A stretch of DNA of 56,962 nt from CAVQGF01 sp045807945 (GTDB lineage Bacteria > Acidobacteriota > Terriglobia > Terriglobales > Acidobacteriaceae): the NCBI GenBank assembly GCA_045807945.1, contig JBJMGI010000058.1, forward strand, positions 1-56,962. Direction: 5' to 3'. The notes below the pieces were generated by a model. It ran no database searches. It had not been told where the DNA came from and was given only the letters and a program-made list of their open reading frames with translations. This document shows, one piece after another, positions 50,198 to 56,962 of this stretch. A program made the position numbers and the translations under genes. Numbering within the stretch: the stretch's first letter is position 1; every line of letters starts with the position of its first letter.

Positions 50198-50798
50198 TCT
50201 GCCCCAACTCTTGGTACTGCTCAGGTGTGTCTACGTTCGCGATCACCAAAGGATCATTCACCTTGAGATAAGAAATGTGCTGCTGCGCCGCGTGCTCAAT
50301 GTCACGCGCGGTCGCTTCCTGCGGCGCACGCAGGAAGCGCTCGATCATCTCGCGCCCCGCAACGAACGGGTGCCCATGCTTTCCCTCGAACTCGGGAACG
50401 ACCGCCCAAGCACCGTTCTGGAGTGACTCCAAGAAATGCCTCTTGATGGCTTGCACTGTTTTGAGGTGCGGCGCCGGCCGGTCTACCAAGGCGACGATCG
50501 CCGTATCGCGCCCGCGGTTCAGAACTTCCTGCAATCCGATCTGGAGTGAACTGAACTGTCCCCGGTCGGTGTGATGGTTTTCGGTGATGAACGCCCCGGT
50601 CTGGTAGATCGTCGGCAGCACGGAATTTGTATTCTTTCCGCCGACCACGATGACCAGTTCGGTAACCCGCTTCAGAAGGTCTATTGCGGCGCTGAGGAAC
50701 GTACCGCCTTCCCACGGCAGCAGGGCTTTGTCCTGACCCATGCGCGTGGAGTCGCCCGCAGCCAGGATCACGCCGGCAAAGCTTGGAGAACGTCCCAT
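50190..50798 (-). CDS. mocA: Molybdenum cofactor cytidylyltransferase-like NTP transferase (MocA)
   Basis: 202 residues with the nucleotidyltransferase signature LAAGDSTRMGQDKALL (12-27), a TDRGQFSSLQIGL block, and a DRPAP segment where MobA/MocA have D-x-P. These enzymes attach CMP (or GMP) to molybdopterin. The neighbouring xdhC, whose partner enzymes use the cytosine form, favours the MocA assignment. It lies between xdhC (45 bases upstream) and the HAD gene. Confidence 0.85.
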   Translation of the reverse strand: MGRSPSFAGVILAAGDSTRMGQDKALLPWEGGTFLSAAIDLLKRVTELVIVVGGKNTNSVLPTIYQTGAFITENHHTDRGQFSSLQIGLQEVLNRGRDTAIVALVDRPAPHLKTVQAIKRHFLESLQNGAWAVVPEFEGKHGHPFVAGREMIERFLRAPQEATARDIEHAAQQHISYLKVNDPLVIANVDTPEQYQELGQNG

Positions 50799-50843
50799 AC
50801 TTTGAGATTAACAGTGGAGAACGGTGCGGGCAATCGCGGCCGA

Positions 50844-51677
50844 TTATTCGCCGAGCGCGCGCAGAATCTTTTCCTGCTGCACTCGCATGCGCGGAAGCTC
50901 GGCTTGCGAGTTACGCTTCACCGCGATCAGCTCGGCGACGATCGAAATGGCGATCTCTTCCGGAAGAATGGCGCCGATATCGAGACCCACGGGCGCGTAT
51001 ACCCGCTCCAGCATCTCCCGCGCGATGCCTTCTTTTTGCAGCTCTTTGTAGATGGCGAGGACTTTGCGTTGCGACCCGATCATACCTATGTACTTCGCGC
51101 GCGTTCCAACCGCCCAGCGCAGCACGCGCATGTCGTCGCGGTGTCCGCGCGTGACGATCACCAGATACGAATTTTCCCCCGGATTCAGCTTGGGCAGCGC
51201 GGCGTTGTAGTCATCGGCATGCACCGCCTTCGCTTCGGGAAAGCGCTGCAGGTTCGCATAGGATTCGCGGTCATCAACGACTGTGATCTCGAATCCCGCC
51301 AGCCGAGCGGCTTTCGCCAGGCTTAGAGATATATGCCCGGCACCGAAGATATACAGCTCTGCCGCCGGGACTACGGGTTCGATAAAGATATCGAGCGTGC
51401 CCCCGCAAACTAAGCCGGAGTCGTACTTCGGATCGTTGTTCAAGTTGAAGGTGAGGGTCCGCGGCTTCTCCTGCTCCATTACCTCGCGCGCTGCTTGCCA
51501 GACTTCCGCCTCCACGCATCCGCCGCCGATCGTTCCGACGATCGAGCCGTCGTCGCGCACCAGCATCTTCGCCGTCTCAAACGACGGGATCGACCCGCGC
51601 ACGTTCACGATGGTCGCGAGCGCGCCCTTGCGCCCTTGCTTTCTCAACTCCACCGCGGCCTCGTAGATATCTGCCAT
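50844..51677 (-). CDS. xdhC: XdhC-family molybdenum hydroxylase maturation factor
   Basis: About 277 residues that would bind and insert sulfurated molybdenum cofactor into xanthine-dehydrogenase-type enzymes. The N-terminal XdhC/CoxI domain has GSIPSFETAKMLV and GTIGGGCVEAEVW. The C-terminal Rossmann domain has YIFGAGHISLSLAKAARLAGF, VVDDRESYA and YIGMIGSQRK. ATG 51677 or GTG 51683 could start it. The dehydrogenase subunits are not in the window; mocA and a HAD gene follow. Confidence 0.92.
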   Translation of the reverse strand: MADIYEAAVELRKQGRKGALATIVNVRGSIPSFETAKMLVRDDGSIVGTIGGGCVEAEVWQAAREVMEQEKPRTLTFNLNNDPKYDSGLVCGGTLDIFIEPVVPAAELYIFGAGHISLSLAKAARLAGFEITVVDDRESYANLQRFPEAKAVHADDYNAALPKLNPGENSYLVIVTRGHRDDMRVLRWAVGTRAKYIGMIGSQRKVLAIYKELQKEGIAREMLERVYAPVGLDIGAILPEEIAISIVAELIAVKRNSQAELPRMRVQQEKILRALGE

Positions 51678-51739
51678 GCTCACTCATTGTAGTTGTTTCC
51701 GGTCGGGGACCGCATTTTTCCCGGTATACTCGTGCCCGA

Positions 51740-52801
51740 ATGTCGCCCGATCAAGCGCTTTTGATAACGGTGATGGGATGGTGCGTAGTGGCGGGGCTAT
51801 ATCTTGCCTGCACGGCTTTGTTGCACGTCAAGCCCGATCCGCAAAGCATAGTTGTTCGTTACGAACCACCTCCCGGGGTCTCAGCCGCAGCCGCGGCATA
51901 TTTTCTCGATGCAGCCCGTGCTGACCGTGCCTTGGCTGTGTCCCTGGTGAGCATGGCGGAAAAGGGCGCCATTAAGATCACGCAGGAAGACGGGCTGTAC
52001 GTGGTCCATTCGGCAGACGCCAAGGCGGAGCTTGAACCCGAAGAGCGGACGCTTCGCACGAACTTTGTGCCCACGGGCATCACCGGCGACGCATTGGCGG
52101 AGATCTATACCGCCTATGCGGAAGAATTGAAGGGCGCAATCGAGCCTGAGTACCTTTCACGGCATATGTTTCTCGTGGTCACTCTGATTTCGTTGTCCGC
52201 GATTGCTGCTGGATCTGTCGTTATAGGACCTTTCCTCCATTTTCTCGGCCATAGCGACAGAGTCAACTTCAGGATCTTTATATTCGTGACCGCAGTTGCT
52301 GGCCTTTCCAGCTACTGGTCATTGCTGACGGCAACGAGCCTTTGGCACAAACTGCGCACGTGGTTGCCATCGCATGAGGGACAAAAACTGCCGTTGCATT
52401 TCGTGGACCTTACCTGCTTTGGCATGTTCCTCTTTGCCATCGGTGCGTTCGCAGGCCTTGGTCTCTTTCTAAATTTCACGGCGGCGGTGACTCTGGCTGC
52501 TTTTCTGTTATTACACTTCATCGGAGTGGTAGCTCTGCGGGCACCCACTGACGCGGGAAGGAAGCTCCGCTGCGAACTGGAAGGGTATCGCCGTTTCCTC
52601 GACGCTGTTGAGCGGGGCCAGCTCAATACTCTGAATGACCCTGAACTGACGCCGGAGAAGGTCCAGAAGAACGTTCCTTTTGCGCTGGCCTTAGGCGTCG
52701 AACACGCTTGGGCTGAGCAGTTCTCCTGTGCCATCACGAATCTGCTGGCCGAAGGAGAAGAAGAAAAAGTTTTGGCGATGTTGGCGAGGTCGGGCAGGTA
52801 A
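51740..52801 (+). CDS. DUF2207-type predicted membrane protein
   Basis: A 353-residue protein: one N-terminal helix (~7-27), a soluble winged-helix-like segment (~45-130, PPPGVSAAAAAYFLDAARAD, SLVSMAEKGAIKI) and about four helices (~143-265). The C-terminal domain has the DUF2207 pattern CELEGYRRFLDAVERGQLN...VPFALALGVEHAWAEQF. The usual long N-terminal extracytoplasmic part of DUF2207 proteins is missing. A TATACT box lies 9 bases before the ATG, compatible with a very short leader. Function unknown. Confidence 0.82.
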   Translation: MSPDQALLITVMGWCVVAGLYLACTALLHVKPDPQSIVVRYEPPPGVSAAAAAYFLDAARADRALAVSLVSMAEKGAIKITQEDGLYVVHSADAKAELEPEERTLRTNFVPTGITGDALAEIYTAYAEELKGAIEPEYLSRHMFLVVTLISLSAIAAGSVVIGPFLHFLGHSDRVNFRIFIFVTAVAGLSSYWSLLTATSLWHKLRTWLPSHEGQKLPLHFVDLTCFGMFLFAIGAFAGLGLFLNFTAAVTLAAFLLLHFIGVVALRAPTDAGRKLRCELEGYRRFLDAVERGQLNTLNDPELTPEKVQKNVPFALALGVEHAWAEQFSCAITNLLAEGEEEKVLAMLARSGR

Positions 52802-52814
52802 AGCAGGTAAGGAT

Positions 52815-53591
52815 TTAGGAGCGCTTCTCGATGACGCGAGCGCTCAGCACTACCCCGGGGCTGTTGTCGTGCAGCTTGAGGGGGAACACCAGAATGTTCC
52901 ACACCCACCGTGCATTCTTTTTTGGCAAGTGCGGCAGTCCGCGGAACTTGCGGTCGATGTATGTTTCGCGAGCCTCGGCGACCGTGCGGATGATCTCGCG
53001 CCACTCGCCATCCATCTCGGTGAATTCTTCGAAGAGATTGCGTCCGGCGAACCAGACCCGCTTCTTCTCGTAAAGCTCGGCAAAATTGTCGTTCACGTAC
53101 TGCCAGTTTCCGTCGGCATCCAGGATCTCCAGCACAACGTCATCACCCATGGCCATGCTGATGCGGGAGTAATAAAAATCGCGCGCGTCCACCACGACCG
53201 GCTTGCCACGCCGCTTGGCTTCGAATGAACGTAAAGCACTCAGCATGTCATCCACCGAGCTATAGCCTTTCAGCAGATGCATGTCTTCGGTACCGCCGAA
53301 TTTACGCTCCAGTGTCGCGGAAAGGATGATGATCGGCACGTGCGGACGCGACTTGCGCAGCTTGTCGGCGACTTCCGTCCCGAACTTTCCCGCGCCGAGG
53401 TGATAATCCAGCACCGCGATATCGATCTCTTGAATTTTCTCTTCCGCCTCATCTATCGACGACGCCGGCACCGCCACATATCCGTTCTTCCGCAGGATTG
53501 CCGAGCGCAGCACAAGATTGTCTGCGTGGTCATCGAGCAGCAACACTCGAATAGGAACGGGTTTCGCGGAAGATGTTTTAGATTCGTTCAC
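52815..53591 (-). CDS. Response regulator with C-terminal PAS domain
   Basis: 258 residues. A receiver (~14-130) has DDHADN (acidic pocket), phospho-acceptor Asp in AVLDYHLGAG, Thr/Ser in IILSAT and a Lys in LLKGYSS. A PAS-like domain (~145-255) has ILDADGNWQYVNDNFAELYE. There is no DNA-binding, kinase or cyclase output, so it probably signals by protein contact. It ends 13 bases after the DUF2207 gene, convergently, and starts 6 bases after lpxD on the same strand, likely co-transcribed. Confidence 0.85.
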   Translation of the reverse strand: MNESKTSSAKPVPIRVLLLDDHADNLVLRSAILRKNGYVAVPASSIDEAEEKIQEIDIAVLDYHLGAGKFGTEVADKLRKSRPHVPIIILSATLERKFGGTEDMHLLKGYSSVDDMLSALRSFEAKRRGKPVVVDARDFYYSRISMAMGDDVVLEILDADGNWQYVNDNFAELYEKKRVWFAGRNLFEEFTEMDGEWREIIRTVAEARETYIDRKFRGLPHLPKKNARWVWNILVFPLKLHDNSPGVVLSARVIEKRS

Positions 53592-53597
53592 GATTTG

Positions 53598-54545
53598 CTA
53601 TTCGTCGCTTCCCGTAAGCTTGCGCATTCGCTTCGCCAGCTCCGGAAGTTTATTGAAGATGGTCACCGCGCGCAGCCATTGTTTATTGTCGATCGCGGGG
53701 GAGCCACTCACCATCGCGCCGGGCGCAACATCGTGCGACACGCCGCTCTGAGCGGTCATGATCGCGCCGTCGCCGACTTTACAGTGTCCCGCGACGCCAA
53801 CCTGCCCGGCGAGGATCACATTCTTGCCCACCTCGGTCGAGCCTGCCAGTCCTACTTGCGCGCAGATGAGCGAATCTTCCCCGATGCTCGATCCGTGACC
53901 CACCTGGACGAAGTTGTCGATCTTCGCTCCGCGGTCGATCTGCGTGACGCCGACCGCCGCGCGATCGATGCACGCGTGCGCTTGTATCTCAACATCGTTA
54001 CCGATCACCACGTGACCAGATTGGACTATCTTCTGCCAGCGTCCGTGTTCGTCCTTGGCGAAGCCGAATCCGTCTGCACCGATGACCACGCCGTTCTGCA
54101 GGACGACATTGTTGCCGATCTTGCAGTGCTCTCTTACGACCACATGCGCGTGCGCGAAGAAGTTATTCCCGATGATCACGCCGTGGTAGATGACGACGTG
54201 CGCCACCAGCGTGCAGTCATCGCCCAATGTCGCATTCTCCCCGACAACCACGTACGGGCCAATGGAAGCATTCTTCCCGATCCTGGCCGACGAATGCACC
54301 ACCGCTGTCGGATGCACACCGCGCTGGTACTGCGGCGCCTGATAGAAAAGCTGCAGTGCCTGCGCAAATCCGAGATAAGGGTTTTTCGTCCGCAGCGTCG
54401 ATTTCTGGATAGCAGGGAACTTCTCATCCACGATCACAGCAGAAGCGTTTGTGGTTTTAGCCATCGGCGCGTATTTGGAATTCGCCACGAACGTCAGTTG
54501 GCCCGCGCGCGCGTGTTCGATTCCGGCAACCGAATCGATATCCAC
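53598..54545 (-). CDS. lpxD: UDP-3-O-acylglucosamine N-acyltransferase LpxD, 5' end interrupted by in-frame TGA
   Basis: Adds the N-linked acyl chain to UDP-3-O-acylglucosamine in lipid A synthesis. The left-handed beta-helix of hexapeptide repeats (~80-270) is intact: VVVGENATLGDDCTLVAHVV, GVVIGADGFGFAKDEHGRWQ and GHVVIGNDVEIQAHACIDR, with the catalytic His in NFVQVGHGSSIG. The 315-residue frame opens at GTG 54545 after GAAGG. Upstream in the same frame, ATG 54599 begins MKLSQIAAKIGA, then TGA (54561-54563) and LEGADV; family members read GARLEG there. So the natural start is cut off by a stop where Arg (CGA) is expected. Restart at the GTG would lose about 18 residues. Confidence 0.9.
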   Translation of the reverse strand: MDIDSVAGIEHARAGQLTFVANSKYAPMAKTTNASAVIVDEKFPAIQKSTLRTKNPYLGFAQALQLFYQAPQYQRGVHPTAVVHSSARIGKNASIGPYVVVGENATLGDDCTLVAHVVIYHGVIIGNNFFAHAHVVVREHCKIGNNVVLQNGVVIGADGFGFAKDEHGRWQKIVQSGHVVIGNDVEIQAHACIDRAAVGVTQIDRGAKIDNFVQVGHGSSIGEDSLICAQVGLAGSTEVGKNVILAGQVGVAGHCKVGDGAIMTAQSGVSHDVAPGAMVSGSPAIDNKQWLRAVTIFNKLPELAKRMRKLTGSDE

Positions 54546-54560
54546 GTCGGCGCCTTCAAG

Positions 54561-54599
54561 TCACGCGCCGATTTTCGCTGCGATTTGGCTGAGTTTCAT
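54561..54599 (-). other. Remnant 5' end of lpxD ending in an in-frame TGA
   Basis: ATG 54599 to the TGA at 54563-54561 encodes MKLSQIAAKIGA and then stops. The reading frame is the same as the rest of lpxD and the residues match the start of LpxD. A single C-to-T change (CGA to TGA) explains the stop. The base after the stop is C. Confidence 0.85.
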
Positions 54600-54644
54600 C
54601 GGTAAGCCGTGTTCTGAAGAAGAACCAGAGATTGTAATCGAGTG

Positions 54645-55118
54645 CTACTCGCCGAAGAGCGCCACCTGGCGCGTGTCGTCTGCCTTGCGGCGGCGGCTCT
54701 GCGGCCCGCCGATGACTCCTAGCACCGTCATCGAGACGAGCGCCGTCCGAGGCACGAAAATTTTCTGCGTATTCCCCCGCGTGTCTGGAGGATTCACGAA
54801 GTATCCGTCTCCGTTCACTTGTGTCAGATCGTTCTGCATCATGCCTTCCAGAACGTCCTTGTCGCGGAATTCCAATCTCACCCACAATCCTTCCGTCCGC
54901 GGTCTGCCGGCGAAAGTCTTCCTGCTCACCGACTCCGAATCCCCGAACTCGCGGACGAAGTAAACGCCCTTGATGTCCTTCATCTCGATCGCGACCGCGT
55001 TCCCGCTGGTGTTCAGCAGCTCCAGCTTGCCATCCGCGACAAAGTTCGCCCCGACGTAGCCGTGCATCGAGTCACGGTCGAGTTTTCGGACGATCACTTT
55101 CTTGTGGGTGGTTGGCAT
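54645..55118 (-). CDS. Conserved hypothetical protein (DUF6982/PilZ-like)
   Basis: 157 residues starting MPTTHKKVIVRKLDRD. A beta-rich first half (HGYVGANFVADGKLELLNTS, VAIEMKDIKGVYFVREFGD) leads to a RPRTEGLWVRLEFRDKDVLE block and a third part (NPPDTRGNTQKIFVPRTALV). The pattern resembles a family I recall from Acidobacteria (DUF6982), but I could not verify this. Start chosen at ATG 55118; the longer frame begins at 55196 with a poor context. Cytosolic, function unknown. It ends 45 bases from the lpxD natural start. Confidence 0.7.
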   Translation of the reverse strand: MPTTHKKVIVRKLDRDSMHGYVGANFVADGKLELLNTSGNAVAIEMKDIKGVYFVREFGDSESVSRKTFAGRPRTEGLWVRLEFRDKDVLEGMMQNDLTQVNGDGYFVNPPDTRGNTQKIFVPRTALVSMTVLGVIGGPQSRRRKADDTRQVALFGE

Positions 55119-55403
55119 TTGGATGAGCGGCAGCGCGCTCCATTTTCGCACCGAAACCTGAGCAGCGCGACCGCGAAACGCGCTCAGAGTAGCCAAATCG
55201 TTAACTTTTATGATATCTTCTGCAGTTTGCTAATGTGCAACGGTTTTGGTGCACACAGGCGATGGTGTAAGCCGTTTTGAATGAGCCGCTTACAATTTTC
55301 AGTAGACGCTTTACAACAGTTCCCGGCCAGCTGCAAACCGGCCTCTCTCTAAGGCTGGATTTTCGAGCAGTTCGACATTGAAAGGGTAACAGCTCTTCTA
55401 GGA

Positions 55404-56939
55404 ATGGCCGATTACATTTACATGCTTGAAACCCGGCTCCTGCCGGAACAACTGCGTGCGGTGACCCTCATGCAGGAGACGGCCCGCGCCCACGGGATGA
55501 ACATTTATCTCACCGGTGGCGCCGTGCGCGACGTGATCAGCGGCTTTCAGATCCGCGATCTCGACTTCACCGTCGAAGGAAATCCGCAGAAGCTGCAGAA
55601 GGACCTGGAAAAGGTCGGCAGCATCGTCGAAGGTTTCGACGAAGAGCAGAACGTAATCTACATCCAGCTCCCCGGGAATGTTCGCGCCTCCATCAACATG
55701 GCGCGTTCGGAGACTTATCCCAAACCCGGTCAGCCGGTCTACAAACCGGGCGCGATCCTCGAAGACCTGCGCCGTCGCGATTTCACCGTTAACGCGATGG
55801 GACTGTCACTGAACCCCGGCTCACGCGGATTACTGCTCGATCCTTCCAACGGCCTCGCCGACATCGAAACCAAGCAGCTCCGCATCCTGCACAACTACTC
55901 TTTCCTCGAAGATCCTTCACGCCTGATTCGCGCCACACGCTTCACCGCGCGTTTTCATTGGACCATCGAGGAGCGCACCCAGCTTCGCTACAACGCAGCC
56001 GTCGAGAACGATTACATCTCGCACATCGGTCGCGGCACCATCGGTTACGAGATCGAGCAGCTCGCCTATGAAGAAGAGCCGCTGCACGTGATGCGTGCTC
56101 TCGAAAAAGAGAATTGGCTGAAGGTACTGAACCCGCATTGGAGCGTCGCGAAGGTTGATACCTCCGGACTCTCGTCCCTGATCAAGACCAAGCAGCAGAT
56201 GCAGTCGCTCGGCTACAACCCCGACATGTCTGCCGCGGTCATGTACTTCCTCACCCACCGCATGAGCGGCGCCGATCAGGCGGCGATGCAGCGCATCATG
56301 CCGCGCAAGGAATTCATCAACACCTGGAAGCACCTGGAAGACAGCGCCAAGGAACTGGCACACAAGTTGATGGGTAAAGAAGCGGCGACTCCGTCGCGTG
56401 CATGGAAGTTGCTCAGCGCGAGCAAGCCGGAGACGATTCTCTTCCTCGATACCACTACTCGAAATCAGTCAGCCGCGAACAAGATCCGCAACTTCTTCGG
56501 CAAATGGCGGCAGGTGAAGCAGCGCATCCCCCTGCCTGAGATGACGGAGTTGCGCATCACCCCTGACCTGCCTATCTATCCCAAACTCGCTGAAGACGTC
56601 TTCCTGCTCCTTCTTGATGGCAAGCTGCGCTCGCGCACCGAAACCATCAAGTTCCTTAAACCCTTCGAGCCACCGCCTCCTCCTCCGCCACCTCCCCCGC
56701 CAGCAAAGCGCGGCAAGAAAGCGGAAGTGAAAGCTGCGCCTGCTCCTGCTGCAAAAGCTGGGGTTGCGACCAAAGACGAGAAGGGGAAGAAGAAGGGGAA
56801 AGAGGTTGCTGCTCCTGCAGCACCTCCGGCAAAACCTGCTCCGCCGACGAAAGGCAAGCCCGCAGGCAAGCCTGCTCCTGCGCCCAAGAAGGCTGTCGCG
56901 AAGCCTGCAACGAAACCCGCAATCAAAAAGAAGAAGTGA
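55404..56939 (+). CDS. CCA-adding/poly(A) polymerase family nucleotidyltransferase with basic Pro/Ala/Lys tail
   Basis: 511 residues. The class II nucleotidyltransferase head shows LTGGAVRDVISGFQIRDLDF (GGxxRD and the DxD of the active site). LRRRDFTVNAMGLSL and EDPSRLIRATRFTARF follow, all typical of tRNA CCA-adding enzymes and poly(A) polymerases. An unusual arm (~225-415) precedes a run of 11 Pro at ~418, then ~85 residues of Lys/Ala/Pro (KGKKKGKEVAAPAAPPAKPA and similar). It probably acts on RNA 3' ends; CCA versus poly(A) cannot be decided. ATG 55404 follows a 285-base region with no gene, containing only short hairpins. Confidence 0.88.
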   Translation: MADYIYMLETRLLPEQLRAVTLMQETARAHGMNIYLTGGAVRDVISGFQIRDLDFTVEGNPQKLQKDLEKVGSIVEGFDEEQNVIYIQLPGNVRASINMARSETYPKPGQPVYKPGAILEDLRRRDFTVNAMGLSLNPGSRGLLLDPSNGLADIETKQLRILHNYSFLEDPSRLIRATRFTARFHWTIEERTQLRYNAAVENDYISHIGRGTIGYEIEQLAYEEEPLHVMRALEKENWLKVLNPHWSVAKVDTSGLSSLIKTKQQMQSLGYNPDMSAAVMYFLTHRMSGADQAAMQRIMPRKEFINTWKHLEDSAKELAHKLMGKEAATPSRAWKLLSASKPETILFLDTTTRNQSAANKIRNFFGKWRQVKQRIPLPEMTELRITPDLPIYPKLAEDVFLLLLDGKLRSRTETIKFLKPFEPPPPPPPPPPPAKRGKKAEVKAAPAPAAKAGVATKDEKGKKKGKEVAAPAAPPAKPAPPTKGKPAGKPAPAPKKAVAKPATKPAIKKKK

Positions 56940-56962
56940 CCCGCGCGTCAGTGCAGCGGTTC

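Noticed and set aside
54561..54563. Selenocysteine at the lpxD TGA
   Set aside because: LpxD has no known Sec form, the expected residue is Arg, and I see no convincing SECIS hairpin directly after the codon.
53277..54605. A 442-codon open frame on the plus strand across lpxD and the receiver-PAS gene
   Set aside because: It is antisense to two clearly coding genes, has no recognisable motifs and is rich in His/Arg/Asp as shadow frames of GC-rich genes are.
1..56962. CRISPR arrays, tRNA/rRNA genes, insertion sequences, prophage genes
   Set aside because: Scanned by eye and none recognised; short repeats here are terminators, palindromes or low-complexity coding sequence.

Overview
The window reads as chromosomal DNA of a Gram-negative, GC-rich Acidobacteriota (Terriglobia / 'Candidatus Koribacter'-like) bacterium. 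This is inferred from the gene families, not from a marker gene. It carries lipid A synthesis (lpxD), OmpA-type and lipoprotein outer-membrane proteins, bacillithiol synthesis (bshA), a sortase in a Gram-negative setting and many short acidobacterial-style hypothetical genes. Coding density is high. No rRNA, tRNA, CRISPR array, insertion sequence or phage gene was recognised, and no gap between genes exceeds about 300 bases.

Layout. 1-5.3 kb: end of an SDR reductase, a PAS histidine kinase translationally coupled to a type IV prepilin peptidase, a degenerate GT2 protein, a BON/glycine-zipper lipoprotein and a DCC thioredoxin-like protein. 5.3-9.4 kb: a potassium channel with a TrkA domain, mobA, an MlaF-type ABC ATPase, and a Tat-exported VOC protein. 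9.4-14.2 kb: ribE-ribD-ftsY and an HD-GYP receptor. 14.3-22.2 kb: gpsA-plsY, then thpR-cinA-propeller-pgpA-yacG-M20 peptidase and thiO. 22.2-25.7 kb: a sortase with a probable partner protein and three hypothetical membrane proteins. 25.7-31.8 kb: polX, a membrane-anchored propeller, a cold-shock gene with a clear promoter and terminator, a Ser/Gly/Thr-rich lipoprotein, a Nudix hydrolase, a DUF2520 dehydrogenase-like gene and ribA. 31.9-41.4 kb: a LytS-type kinase, bshA with a YdjC-family deacetylase, a lone receiver protein, an Lgt-methyltransferase fusion, and a lipoprotein-NtrB-NtrC operon. 41.6-47.3 kb: exported envelope proteins (two more members of the same domain family as the BON lipoprotein, an OmpA-like protein, a BNR-repeat protein). 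47.3-56.9 kb: a BtuF-like protein, a NifU/IscU-like scaffold, a HAD-mocA-xdhC molybdenum-hydroxylase maturation cluster, a DUF2207 membrane protein, a receiver-PAS protein, lpxD with a premature stop, and a CCA-type nucleotidyltransferase with a long basic tail.

How the genes fit together. Themes are envelope building (Lgt, LpxD, PlsY, PgpA, OmpA, lipoproteins, sortase), signalling (three histidine kinases, NtrC, two receivers, HD-GYP), riboflavin synthesis (ribA, ribD, ribE) and molybdenum cofactor handling (mobA, mocA, xdhC). The observations most worth checking are the Lgt-methyltransferase fusion, the in-frame TGA that cuts off the first residues of an otherwise intact lpxD, the sortase/partner pair, a near-consensus sigma-54 promoter in front of a glycine-zipper lipoprotein in the same window as an NtrC regulator, and the apparent lack of a standard start codon for ribD.
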